Shown: positions 54,120-64,000 of the stretch, one piece after another
How the letters are laid out: every line of letters begins with the position of its first letter
Numbering within the stretch: the stretch's first letter is position 1
DNA from: Chrysopilus asiliformis
Lineage: Eukaryota; Arthropoda; Insecta; Diptera; Rhagionidae
Length of the DNA: 64,000 nt
Direction: 5' to 3'
Assembly (NCBI GenBank): GCA_964034945.1
Contig: OZ035964.1
Span: forward strand, 9,556,044 to 9,620,043
Notes under the pieces: generated by a model
What the model saw: the letters and a program-made list of their open reading frames with translations, nothing else
Told to the model about the DNA's origin: nothing
The model's database searches: none
Position numbers and translations under genes: made by a program

Positions 54120-55800
54120 GGTAGCATGGCCACTCTATAGGTTATAGGCTCTCTACTTCATACGATATTGACTTTAAAATAATTACTAGTTGGGAAAGTT
54201 CTTCCTCCGAGTCCGGCATTTTGACGTTTGAGGTCAGCTGATCCCAGTTCAGTGTGCCACGTCAACTGATCGAATCAGTTCCTGCAGCTGCGCGACCTGA
54301 TGTCGGGATCAGGCAGCTGGAGGAGCCGATTCGCCAATGTGACATCTCCCTTATAGTGTAAATTGCGCACAAGCGTAGATTTTGTATAAGAAATTCATTC
54401 GCTGTTCACAACAGATTTTTTTTTCTGAAAATTTCCATAATTCTCTGGACAAAAGAAAATCGAAAAAATGAATATACTCACGCCACGTAATTATTAATCT
54501 CAGGTACACTTGAATACGCTTTTCAATCGTAAAAGTAAAATCTTTTACAAATTTCTTGCCCATCTAAGCGAAAATCTATCTAAAAAGTTAATCTTGTGAC
54601 ATGCCAGAGTCTTTCTTTTTACCAGAAACCCTTTGTTATTTACTACCTATAAATATAATTAAAGCCTTTGACTGTTTCCTTTGTCCATTGATGTTATCAT
54701 CGCGATTATCTGCAAGTAATTGTAATTTCTTAATTCTTATTTTATGCTGAAAAGTCCACAATTAAATGAAATTACCCAGAAGAAGAATGAGGTGAAGACG
54801 GAGACTTTATGAACGAATGCGAATCGGTGCAGTGTGACACAAAAGGGAAAAAAAATCTCACGCAATTAAATAAGCATCGAATAGAAAGTAATCATCCAAG
54901 GTGTACCACCACCTACCTATACCTAGACTATAAACAAAATAATAGTAAAAAAAAAATTGTCTCAAAGTTGTGCACTTTAACGTGTTGTCATCGTATTTTT
55001 CGCTATTTAAGTAAGTAGCAACGTTCACCTTAACCGTAATGCTCATCTTGGAGCAGTCTTTAATTTTCGATCTCATAACTGGATTGAAAGAATTTTTGCT
55101 TTTAACTATGAGAGCTGCCTGATGGCCTAATTGTTGTACTTTTAATTTAATTTTGACATCGAAATAAACCGGAGCACAATGGATACGATGCCTGTAATGT
55201 TTTGTAATGTGCGACAAGTAAACATTATCTTTGTGTTTTGCCGCGCCGTAAAAAATATTAGCCAATCTCTTGCATATGGATAAGACAAAATGCCGGGCAG
55301 GAAGAGAGGGGAAAATTTGCGAGCGCCCGGTGAAAATAAAAACCAATGATTTGTGATGAAACTGCCGGTTCCCCTGGGGGGAGGGGGGGAGGTGGGGGAG
55401 GGGTTCCTCAAGAAAATACGCAAACAATGGGAAAATCTATAGTCTTTATGAGCAGCTCTAATTCAAATACCACTCAATCGGTTAAGTGGAAATTTCGACT
55501 CTCAGAACTTTTGGTCTCTTTGGCCTGACTGAAAAAAAAACTGTTTGAGATGTTTTCTCCCGGCCATGTTTGCTTATTAGCTCTAAAGAACTTTTTGGGT
55601 TTGGAGAAAAATTTGTCCCCATTTTTCCCAGATTTTCATATTCTATATGACAATCATATCGTATAGCGCTATGGACCCTAGCGGTCTATGCGAGGCCCTG
55701 CAATCTAGCCCTGCAATAGAACCTAACCTAGACTAGCAGACCCTTTGTTGCCAGCTTAAAGTCTTTTGTATAAAGAACGATGCACGATTTTGCCCCCCTA
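54120..55800. other. Mostly non-repetitive stretch, no supported gene
   Basis: An R3 tail (GTAAATTGCGCACAAGCGTA) at 54357. The minus frame 54858-55427 (189 codons) is the longest non-repeat frame here but shows no recognisable motif, and its Phe/Tyr/Ile-rich ends look like translated AT-rich DNA. A G-rich patch at 55375-55400. Confidence 0.35.
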
Positions 55801-55807
55801 AAACAAC

Positions 55808-56116
55808 TTTTGAACCCGTGTAGTTTTCACTTTGGTTGAGGACTTTTTGCAAAGGGCACAGTCTCTAGTTTCATCCATATATGGCTTCAAGAGCCACCGA
55901 ATTGCAGGGGGATGGTGAGGCGTTAACGAACTTTCTCGTGGGCACAACTTCCATTTATGCCATCATTTCTGTGAAAAATCACAAAAAAGTTCGTTAACTC
56001 CTCACCATCCCCCCGCAATTCGGTGGCCCTTGACGCCATATATGGATGAAACTAGAGACTGTGCCCTTTCCAAAAAGTGTTCAACCAAAGTGAAAACTAC
56101 ACGGTTTCAAAATTCA
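55808..56116. mobile_element. Foldback element, ~309 bp
   Basis: GTGTAGTTTTCACTTTGGTT and its complement, with GGGCACAGTCTCTAGTTTCA and CACCGAATTGC/GGGGGGATGGTGAGG stretches pairing; unpaired loop about 45 bp. Confidence 0.75.
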
Positions 56117-56304
56117 ACTCAGGGTCACGAAAAACGCTATTTCTTGCATGGTTCTTTTAGAATGCCAAAAAACCATAAGTAACTTAAAAACTTTTGGGGG
56201 AAAAATCTTATCCTTACAGAACCTCCCAAAGCTAGTATTTGTGAAAAAAATTGGAAAAAGAACATTTGCGTTATCCTTACAGGACCTTTCGTTTAGAATT
56301 TTAA

Positions 56305-56878
56305 ACATAACAAAAGCTATAATTGCCAATCTGGCAATCATTGGAGACCCGTATGGTGATATTCGTATCAAAATTCGAACAGTTATACCAAAATTCCACT
56401 TTGAAGTCAAACTTTCCAATAAGATTTTTTAAAATTTATTCCAATCGGATTTTGGCGTATGGGAGTTTTATGTAGAATCATATCTTAAATAACTTTTGTT
56501 CTTGGACTTTTTTGATAAGATGCACCGTTTTTGAGATATTCACAAAAAACGATTTCGTTCGTATGGGGGGTACCCCCCTAATGGTCCATTTTTGCCCACT
56601 AACGAACTTAGCCTCACATTTTACGAAAAACGAATCTGCGCAAAATTTCAAGTCTCTAGCTTAATCCGTGCGCCCGCAATCCGCGCCACAGACGGACAGA
56701 CAGACAGACGGACAGACAGACAGACAGACGGACGGACGGACATGCTAAATTCAACTTTTTTCATCATTCTAAACACACTGGTGTAATTCATTTTTGTGTG
56801 CGATGACGAGATCTTGGCGTTACAAACGGTAAGGCAAAGTTAATATACCCTTTGGTTTCACCATACGGGTATAAAAAT
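56305..56878 (-). repeat. Dispersed repeat R1, copy 5 (reverse)
   Basis: ACATAACAAAAGCTATAATT with the ATTGCCAATCTGGCAAT hairpin, GGGGGGTACCCCCCTAATGG, a GGACAGACAGAC tract at 56695-56740, and the CACCATACGGGTATAAAAAT end. Confidence 0.8.
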
Positions 56879-57145
56879 CTAACAGCTAAAAACCTGCTCC
56901 TGTCAACGCAGATCATTTTGCAAAAAAAACCGCGTAAAAATCGGTCAGTAGTTTTTGAGTTTTGTAATCTCAAACCAACAGACAGACAGACAGACCGACC
57001 AACAAACATCCATTTTTATATATATAGATTTAGTATACCGTTTATAACGCATCGAACCAATCATTAACAGAATGTAACCAAAATAGCGGTTTTTGAAAAA
57101 GCGCAATTTTGTTTTTCGTGATTTACGCATTTTTCAGTAGTCTTA

Positions 57146-57807
57146 CCCTTGGAGCACAATGAACGCAACCAAGCCGCAACTAAGGACGCTTCGAACTGTC
57201 ACGCAACGCAGTTTAGGAGCGGTTGAGCACAATAGAAGCGTCGTCTGTTGCGTTGTGAGACAAACACAGAGAAATTAAAAGTGAACTAAAGTAGAAAATT
57301 ATATAAAAAATGGATAATTTTGAAGCGATAATTTGCTTTGTTGATCTTTATCTTTGTTATTTGTATGTTATTGCACTAAAGCCTAGACCACAATTACGCG
57401 TGCGTGCGTGCGGCACCCACGCGGTGAAAGTAAAAACTACGCATTTATATGAGTAAATGTATCATTGCGCGTTGCTTAGACGCGTTGCCGCGTTCGTACC
57501 GCGTAGAGTAGGCTCAGTCTCTACTTTTAGACGCGGTGACAACTACTAGATGCCAGAACTGAATAATGCCGCACGCACGCACGCGTAATTGTGGTATAGG
57601 CTTAAGGCTATCAATTTTTCCTCGAACGACATTTCCCCAACCTCACTTTATGAACTGTCAACGCAGACTTGTTGCGTTCAAGTTCAAAGTTTGGCAACTT
57701 TTGCGTCGATGGTTGCGTTCACGGTGCTCACTCAAAAGCATTTCTGTGAAATAAACTCGTAAGTGACATTTGGATGCGTGATGGTTGCGTTCATTGTGCT
57801 CCAAGGG
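57146..57807. mobile_element. PIF-like MITE (662 bp with its nested insert)
   Basis: CCCTTGGAGCACAATGAACG and CGTTCATTGTGCTCCAAGGG, flanked by TTA (57143-57145, 57808-57810), inserted in R3 sequence. Contains the 223-bp MITE at 57380-57602; without it and one target copy, about 436 bp, close to the 411-bp relative. Confidence 0.85.
57380..57602. mobile_element. PIF/Harbinger-like MITE, 223 bp, copy 2 (nested)
   Basis: Reverse-oriented relative to 6698-6920, flanked by TAA (57377-57379, 57603-57605). It interrupts the 57146-57807 element; the related element at 52427-52837 has the unbroken sequence GATAGCCTTAGTGCAATAAC at that point, confirming the exact insertion. Confidence 0.9.
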
Positions 57808-57899
57808 TTAAGTATTTATAACAAAAGTTGAAGAAAATTCCATGGATTTTACTAGATCTCCGTATCTCCAGCCGTTATCGAGATAACCCTGGTTAACAT

Positions 57900-58015
57900 C
57901 AGATATTTTTTTTTTATCCTATATGATATTTAAATAAACATTTTGTCTGTCATCATTTAGAGTATTTGACGATTGGTCCATGGCGATTGTAGTTTTTCTT
58001 ATGTTTAATTCAAAA
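57900..58015. repeat. R4 end fragment
   Basis: CATTTAGAGTATTTGACGAT, then GGCGATTGTAGTTTTTCTTA, matching the R4 terminus. Confidence 0.55.
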
Positions 58016-58220
58016 AACACGATTTTTCATACAAAATGGATCTTTCTTTTATTAAATATTTTACACAACTTTATGTAATTTTTCACCTGCTGTAATTTCG
58101 CTTTTACCGGTTTCCTTGCTGTTCAAATGTGCGTTGGTCAGTGTGGAGATTGTCTCAATTATTCTTGAATTTTCTATGAAAAGAAGAAGAAAAAAGTGAA
58201 ATGAATTAAACAGAATCTAG

Positions 58221-58371
58221 ATATGAACTAAAAAAGAGGTTAAATATTCTTTGCGAAGTCCTTGAAGAAGACGTGAAAGTTAAAGACATTCAACATCATC
58301 AATTGAACGGAACGCACCAGATATCAACATACGTGTGGATAATTTATATGCTAGAAAAAAAAGATGCACAG
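58221..58371 (+). other. Exon-like open segment with splice signals
   Basis: After ACAGAATCTAG, a frame of 50 codons begins YELKKRLNILCEVLEEDVKV and ends MLEKKDAQ at CAG|GTAAAT. The frame closes 24 nt later, and the next stretch (58396-58480) begins KRPIYGECTEKLCRNRW in the same phase, but a 24-nt intron is too short, so this may be a coding relic with a stop. Charged, helix-like; family not recognised. Confidence 0.25.
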
Positions 58372-58993
58372 GTAAATTTCGTTGATGGCGTTTAGAAGAG
58401 GCCTATCTATGGAGAATGTACTGAAAAATTATGTCGTAATCGATGGATTGTACAAGATTCCAATGTATGTTTCTAACTGTCCATATAGCGCATATCTCAT
58501 CATGAGAGTGCAACGAATCTACATAATGGTATTTTCCTATTGAAGAGTAAAATATGTAAGCTTAGAAAATCACATTAAAAGCATCACCTGCTTAAAACGA
58601 TCCAGCCAGCAGCAGGTATAAAATTGAAAATAAAACCCAAACAGAAAAGAAGCGTTCAACTATCGCGGTGAGAATTCGTGGATTTATGCGTACTTTAAGT
58701 TTGTCGGCTGGCTGGCTTGCTTGCTTGCGCTTTCGGCAATTCATGAAGATTTCTTAATCGAATTCGATCAAATCAAGAGGTTTTCTTGTACTTAAACTTA
58801 TATAAGTTCGAGTATTCATTTTATCCGTTTAGTTTTTTTTTTACTTAAATACTGAATGGATAGCGAGCCATCCGATTATACTATCAAAACGGGACAAAAA
58901 TGCTTAACTTACAACAATGTTGTCGAGATCAACTATCAATAGTTGAATTCCACTTTCACATAATTACGTTAAGATTGTTTTTTATACTCTATA
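58372..58993. other. Unassigned stretch with a promoter-like site
   Basis: GGTATAAAATTG (58616-58627) followed about 30 bp later by AAGCGTTCAACTATCGCG and G|GTGAGAAT could be a plus-strand core promoter with a short leader exon. No downstream exon was identified in the window. Confidence 0.25.
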
Positions 58994-59668
58994 CTAGCTT
59001 GCGTACCCGTCGTTGCCGGGTTAAGTTTTTTTCAAATTTTTCTTTTTTTCTTTTTGATGGTCTATGTTGGAGCTAAACTTCAGGCCAATCGGCTTGGTAG
59101 TTTCCCCGCGAAAGGGTAACATAGAGGGAAAACTAATGCTGGGTTTACACGAATGACAGATAATGACAATCTGTCATAAAAGAATGGACAAGTTCATTCT
59201 TTTATGAGAGATTGTCATTTTTCTGACAGAAATTTTCTGACAGAATAATCTATTTACACGATGATGACAATTTATGACAAAAAAATTACAAATTTGTCAT
59301 TCGTGTAAACGCAGCATAAGTTTCGAGATGACTTTACCCCCTCCCCTTACTCCCCCACCTCTCGGGCTACTTTTTAATGGGTCTATGTTGGGGGTGGACC
59401 CCCGACAAATATCTATGCCAAATTTCGGGCCAATCGGTTCAGTAGTTTCCCCGCGAAAGAGTAACATAGCGCAAAAACTAAGTTTCGAAATCACTTTACC
59501 CCCTCCCCTTATTCCCCCCACCCCTCGCGCTACTTTTCCATATGCCTATGTTGGAACCAGAACTACCACAGACACTCATGCCAAATTTCAAGTCAATCGG
59601 TTCAGCCGTTTTTACGTGAAAGAGGAACAGACAGTCAGACAGACAGACACCAACTCATTTTTATATGA
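58994..59668 (-). mobile_element. Short Helitron with internally duplicated body, carrying a MITE
   Basis: On the minus strand it starts A|TCATATAAAAATGAG (59668) and ends with the CCCGGCAACGACGGG hairpin and CTAG|T (58994). The central GAAACTACC-to-GGGGGTAAAGT unit occurs more than once. One unit is interrupted by the 180-bp MITE at 59137-59316. Confidence 0.82.
59137..59316. mobile_element. PIF/Harbinger-like MITE, 180 bp, in a Helitron
   Basis: Ends TGCTGGGTTTACACGAATGA and its near-complement, flanked by TAA (59134-59136, 59317-59319). The neighbouring unbroken Helitron unit at about 59475 reads AAAACTAAGTTTCGA, the exact empty site. Confidence 0.9.
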
Positions 59669-60126
59669 TTGCCGAAAATCTAATGCTGTGTTTTTGCATG
59701 AAAAAACACTTATATGCATCAAATACACGAAGTTTGCTTGTCAAATGTCAAAAACTGAGTGGTCCGTAATTCCCCGACAAAAGTGGTCCACAATTCCCCG
59801 AACGCTCTTTTTTACAATATGGCAGCTATTAGTAACACAATGCAAATTTCATGCAAAATTTCTTGTCTGTGTCGAATGCTTAAGGCTCCGCGAATATTAT
59901 GAACATATTTACCTGAGTTGGTTCTCGTAAAATGTGGTTAAATTTAAGCGAAACACAAAGTGAAATTTTTTTTTTCGAAGCATCATATTTCTATTTGTTA
60001 TCGAAGCGAGGGTAATAGTGCGTATACACAAGTCGAGTACTGTTAGGAAAATTAGCTTAACATGAGGCGAACTGATTACAGTTATTTGCAGCTACCAACC
60101 AGTACTAGGGAAAAAAATATGACGCT
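59669..60126. other. Unassigned stretch with scattered ATTCCCCG motifs
   Basis: AGTGGTCCGTAATTCCCCG and AGTGGTCCACAATTCCCCG at about 59758 and 59785 are isolated relatives of the 17-bp minisatellite at 60127. No gene. Confidence 0.4.
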
Positions 60127-60209
60127 GGTCTACAATTCCCCGTGGTCCACAATTCCCCGTGGTCCACAATTCCCCGTGGTCCACAATTCCCCGTGGTCCA
60201 CAATTCTCC
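60127..60209 (+). repeat. 17-bp minisatellite, about five units
   Basis: GGTCCACAATTCCCCGT repeated head to tail, first unit with one change and last ending in CTCCCC. Confidence 0.85.
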
Positions 60210-60224
60210 CCTATATAATAAAAT

Positions 60225-60960
60225 TTTACGTGACTCATCCATACACCAAAATCAAATCGGACCACAGCTTCCTCCCTCTCCCGTACAAATGGAATACAGT
60301 AATCCCTCCAACTGCGGGATAGATACGTTCCACAAAAAGAGCCCGCAAACCGAAACCGCGCACTGTGAACCCTACTTTGTATGGAAGTTTGGGGTTAGGA
60401 ACATGTTTTATTAAACGAAAATTATAAAAAAAAACCGCGCAGCTGCGAAATTTTTACCGTGCAATTCGAAATTTTGGTATTAAAAACTTAACTGCGCAAA
60501 TAGAAACCGCGCAAATAGAATCCGTGCAAATAGAAACCGCGCAAATAGAAATCGCGCAGTTAGAGGAATTACTGTACTTTATTTTCCTGTTTTCTCGAAA
60601 ATTGTGCATCGTATCGAATAATTTATAAATTATGAAATGTGTTTAGAATATGATTTTACATAATTTATCCATACATCAAAATCCAATTGAACCACTGCGT
60701 GCCCATCTCCCATAAATATGGAATACTTTTTTCCTGTTTTCTCGAAAACTGTGCATCATATCGAAAAATTTATTAAGGTAAAATCTGTTTAGAATATGAT
60801 TTTACATAACCGTTCCATACATCAAAATGTAATCGGACCACTCCTCTTCCCTCTTCTATACAAATTTATTTTTTTAAATAAACATTTTGCCTGTCATCAT
60901 ATAGATATAGAGAGCATTCGACGATTGGGCCCTGGCAACTGTAACTTTTCTTGTTTTTTT
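60225..60960 (+). repeat. Tandem R4 copies, first one carrying a pogo-like MITE
   Basis: Three R4 body units (CCATACACCAAAATC, CCATACATCAAAATCC, CCATACATCAAAATG) at about 60239, 60670 and 60816, each followed by an AAATGGAATAC-like phrase and TTTTCTCGAAAACTGTGCAT, ending with the CATCATATAGATATAGAG terminus. Confidence 0.65.
60297..60574. mobile_element. Pogo/Tigger-like MITE, 278 bp
   Basis: CAGTAATCCCTCCAACTGCG and CGCAGTTAGAGGAATTACTG, flanked by TA (60295-60296, 60575-60576). The next R4 unit reads GGAATACTTTTTTCC unbroken. The interior holds a short CCGCGCAAATAGAAA array (60490-60560). Confidence 0.88.
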
Positions 60961-62467
60961 TTTTTTGATTCTAAGATTAATGATTTTCAATACATGTTTC
61001 CCATACGGAAATCTCTAAACACGATGTTCTTCTTGAGGACTTTTTTCTGCTTAATCAAAATCTGTTTTAATTTTACTTTTGCTCACAGAAAATAAAATTC
61101 TGCACACGTTGTAAGCGTTGAATAATTGAATTATTAACGAAATTATATTGCACTTAACGAAATTTTCAACTAATTAATTTCTAATTGATCAAAGCGTGAA
61201 TGTGGGCCAAGACCAAAACAAAGTGCGAACGTTTTTCGATAAAATGTTGTCTATCAAAACATTTGGCAAACACTTTGTTACAAGTACGAAAATTTTCAAC
61301 GATGGCCAAGAAAATCGGGGAGTTTCTGCATGTTTTTCTTCTTTGTTTCAAAAAAAAAAAAATATTATTTTAAGTTACATGTTAACTACAAGGTAATATC
61401 TAATCGCTGAAAATCTTCGGACGGTTATTTAATGGCATTGGGAAATATTATTGTAAGACAAGAATTAGAGGATGATGATTTTCACTTTTCTTATTATTAT
61501 TATGTTGCTCCAATTTTTTTTTTCTCAACTATTTGTGATTTATATTTGGGGATAATTGATGCGTTTGTTATGGCATCTGCCGCTCATGAAATCATCAAAC
61601 GTAACGAAAACTGAATTAAATGCGCCCAGGTAACAGAATCATCAGCAGCAGCATATCTTCTACCTGTACACAGTCCAGTCGAAAATATAAAAATGATACT
61701 TGATCGGCAGTAACGGAAAGATGAATGGTGAAAATGGTGGTCAAATTTAGAGTATCTATATTTGCAATTGAAGTGAATATCCCACTTGACTATGATATGA
61801 AATTCTTCAAACAGAAACAATTAACGGTCCAATGTTGATGATTTCTTTTTGATACATCAAGGTGTATTTTGGCGTTAAGTTTGATCGATGAGGTCACTGC
61901 AGTCTCGATCAAATTTCTATCAATTTTGGGCGATTATCTTTAGCATTTTTAATTGCATTTGATTGTGAAACACTTGAGAAACTCACACGATTTTGATAAG
62001 GTGAGCTATCCATTAAATATGTTATACATTTCGCTGTGGAGAAAGAGAGACCACCGTAACGTGATGTATTTATAACTATTGTTACAGAAAGATCCTTTTT
62101 CAATATCATTGTTCTATATTCAGTTCATTTTTGCATTATTCAATCCATTGTATTTTCATCATTTTGTATATTAACGTTATAATTTCAATTGATCTTCAAA
62201 TTCAATAGCTCAAATTATTACCATGTACCGTAAACTAATTTCAATAGCTTGTATAGTTGTTAAAATCTAACTTGACTTGAATTTCGGTTGTGGATCCGTG
62301 TGGTCGATAGTTAGTCAAATCTTGGCAGTTTAAATAAAGAATTATCAAAATTTATTTTAAATCGTTTTATTCTACAACTATAGTAAAAAAAAATCGTGAA
62401 GCTTTGTACGAAAATTCGCGTTTTAGCGCTTGTGTGAATTGGAGCTTGGAAATAATTTCATCACAAA
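60961..62467. other. Non-repetitive AT-rich stretch, no supported gene
   Basis: Open frames at 61196-61614 (+) and 61584-62109 (-) lack recognisable motifs or splice partners. Confidence 0.4.
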
Positions 62468-63143
62468 TCATACTAATATTTATATAAAAAGGAGTTGGTG
62501 TCTGTCTGTTCCTCTTTCACGTGAAAACGGCTGAACCGATTGAACCGGAAATTTGACATGGCAGTTCGCCAACATAGGCCTATTGAAAAGTAGCCCGTGT
62601 AGTGCGGAGTAAAGAATGGGGGGGGGGGGGGGGGGTTACCCTATGTTACTCTTTCGTGGGAAAACTACAGAAGCGATTGGCCTGAAATTCGGAACAGTTG
62701 TTCCCCGGGGTCCATATTTAACATATCCCCATTTGAAAGTTGACAGAATGGGTTGGTGGAGTAAGGGGTGGGGGTGAGGGGTAAAGTGATACCGAATGCT
62801 GAAATTTATCGTCTTTTTGTTAATTTTTGAAAACCCTTTTCCGAAGAGAAGAAACGTTTACAGAAAGGCGCAGACCGCCTTAAGGCTATCTAATTTATAA
62901 CCAATTAAATTTTGTTTTCCAAGGTTTTGTTCTACTCATGCTTTTAGCCGGGCAAAGCCAGGAGTGCTATTTCGTAACTTGTTTCAAGCGTTTGTTTCGA
63001 GTTAGAAGAACAAGAAGTATTCGCTGTCTCTGTTTTGACCGAAATAAATGACAGAGAGAAACCGAGATAGCGAATACCACTTTTTCTTCTAACTCGAAAC
63101 AAACGCTTGAATCAAGTTACGAAACTCCAGGGTTAAATTCTAG
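62468..63143 (+). mobile_element. Diverged Helitron-like element with foldback insertion
   Basis: Starts A|TCATACTAATATTTATATAA and carries the CGGCTGAACCGATTGAACC module, an 18-G run (62618-62635) and AGCCGGGCAAAGCC near the end. A CTAG|T lies at 63140-63143. The 155-bp foldback at 62970-63124 disrupts the 3' region, so the right border is uncertain. Confidence 0.55.
62970..63124. mobile_element. Foldback element, 155 bp
   Basis: TTTCGTAACTTGTTTCAAGC pairs with GCTTGAATCAAGTTACGAAA, and the stem continues through GTTTCGAGTTAGAAGAA and GAGATAGCGAATAC. Arms of about 70 bp with a short loop. Confidence 0.75.
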
Positions 63144-64000
63144 TGTAACATATAGAAGGAGAACAAAAAGCGCTATCCATCAAAATAGTGAGAGAGTCTC
63201 GACTCGATTCAAACACAAAGCTTTTTTCCCCTTCCAACAAAAGAACGAAAATCCAAAAAGAAAACAATGAGCTAAAGCTCGCTCGCTGCTCACTGGATTT
63301 GGAAAAAAGCACGCTGCTTCTGCGCAATGGTTTTACTAGCAATCCACACCTGCCATGAATGCCGTCACTGTCGCTGTTATATCTGATGTTACGTCTAGTG
63401 AAGATTGAAATAACAGCTGTTACGACCGAAAAGTCAAACAGTTTTTGCTGACACAGAAATGATGACGGAAATTTGACATTCGTGAATTGTAATTTTTCAC
63501 GTGGAGAGACGCTCCATTTTATAAACGAATACCGTTTAAAAGTAATTTTTACAAAAGAAATGATTTGAAAAAGGCATCGCGGGAGCAGCTGGAGGCCGAA
63601 TTTCATTTTAGTGAGGAAATTTTAAAGAAAAAAGTGAAATCTACTCTCAGTTGTTTACTGTTCAACGTCATTTCTGAAACTAAAATTTCATGCCAGAATC
63701 AGCCCATTTACGTCACAACAAAATTTTCTAATCACATTTCTGTTAACAGTTCTGTCAACGTTTCCGGGAGGTGTGGATGGCGTGTTATTCGTCATTCGCT
63801 GTAAAGCCCAATTCAGACTTGGTTCTAGATCAGGCTTAATCGGCGCGCAGCCCGCGGGCCCCATGCGTCCCAGGACGTGTTTGAATGTGGCCCAACAAAA
63901 ACGGATATTTTTTACAAATTTTATGAATTAATGAAGTTTAAATTACTTAAAATTGTTAACTAAGTTTGTATATATTCTACGTTTTTTACTAATCAGCTAT
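63144..64000. other. Window end, no supported gene
   Basis: Opposed frames 63133-63606 (-) and 63565-63804 (+) have no recognisable domain. GC content rises at 63830-63900. A gene could start beyond the window, but nothing here shows it. Confidence 0.3.

Noticed and set aside
54858..55427. 189-codon minus-strand ORF
   Set aside because: No recognisable domain, signal peptide or conserved motif; composition typical of translated AT-rich DNA. Kept only as a remark in the region entry.
59274..59930. 218-codon plus-strand ORF
   Set aside because: Reads through a MITE end and the antisense of a Helitron with its C-rich repeats; no coding signature.
60127..60209. CRISPR-like regular repeat
   Set aside because: Units are contiguous with no spacers, in an insect genome: a minisatellite.

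Overview
The window is nuclear DNA of an insect. It is AT-rich and intron-bearing, crowded with DNA-transposon debris, and holds one recognisable host gene, which encodes a Tweedle (DUF243) cuticle protein. Tweedle genes are known from insects and have multiplied in Diptera, so a dipteran is plausible, but the species cannot be told from the sequence. I saw no rRNA, tRNA, CRISPR, operon or prokaryotic feature.

Host gene. On the minus strand at 35.6-40.9 kb is a four-exon Tweedle gene. A 15-nt first coding exon (40807-40821) is separated by a 4.2 kb intron, filled with transposon relics, from three clustered coding exons (36401-36615, 36106-36340, 35913-36029). The phases join to give 193 residues with a signal peptide, the four Tweedle blocks and a Pro/Tyr/Gly-rich tail. 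An initiator-like site lies 68 nt upstream of the ATG, and an AATAAA lies about 290 nt after the stop. Weaker exon-like segments with splice signals occur at 15267-15352, 43724-44220 and 58221-58371.

Mobile DNA. (i) Tc1/mariner relics: an internally deleted DD41D (rosa-like) element at 22.4-23.3 kb that keeps a fused open frame, a second deleted relative at 51.8-52.35 kb, an ITm-like relic at 31.2-31.8 kb, a deleted pogo-like element with a PHD-type finger at 18.6-19.6 kb, and a 278-bp pogo-like MITE at 60.3 kb. (ii) hAT-like MITEs at 0.8-1.55 and 8.7-9.4 kb. (iii) Many TAA/TTA-flanked MITEs (PIF/Harbinger-like), several nested in other repeats so that uninterrupted sister copies in the same window prove the target site. 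(iv) A clan of TTAA-flanked MITEs that begin CAC and end GTG. (v) Short Helitrons with A|TC and CTAG|T borders. (vi) Two non-LTR reverse-transcriptase fragments. (vii) Foldback elements, the largest a 2.2 kb palindrome at 48.1-50.3 kb.

Tandem arrays. T-rich arrays lie at 1.9-2.8, 11.8-12.4 and 32.9-35.0 kb. The last two share a monomer of about 41 bp: at 12 kb it is organised as 121-bp trimers, and at 33-35 kb as 41-bp units in a 766-bp higher-order repeat, where all three minus-strand frames stay open. Smaller minisatellites lie at 17.1, 42.2 and 60.1 kb.

Dispersed repeats called R1-R5 here recur throughout, many carrying (GTCT/GTCC)n tracts. The remaining stretches (3.7-5.7, 9.4-11.8, 12.5-13.4, 21.1-22.3, 26.1-29.6, 32.1-32.9, 45.3-46.0, 50.6-51.8, 54.4-55.8, 60.96-62.4 and 63.1-64.0 kb) look like intergenic or intronic DNA with no gene I can support. 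The most interesting items are the 139-residue spliced ORF inside a TA-flanked inverted-repeat element at 24.0-25.6 kb, the frame-indifferent 41-bp array, the 2.2 kb foldback without a visible target duplication, and the coiled-coil exon cassettes between inverted R1 copies.
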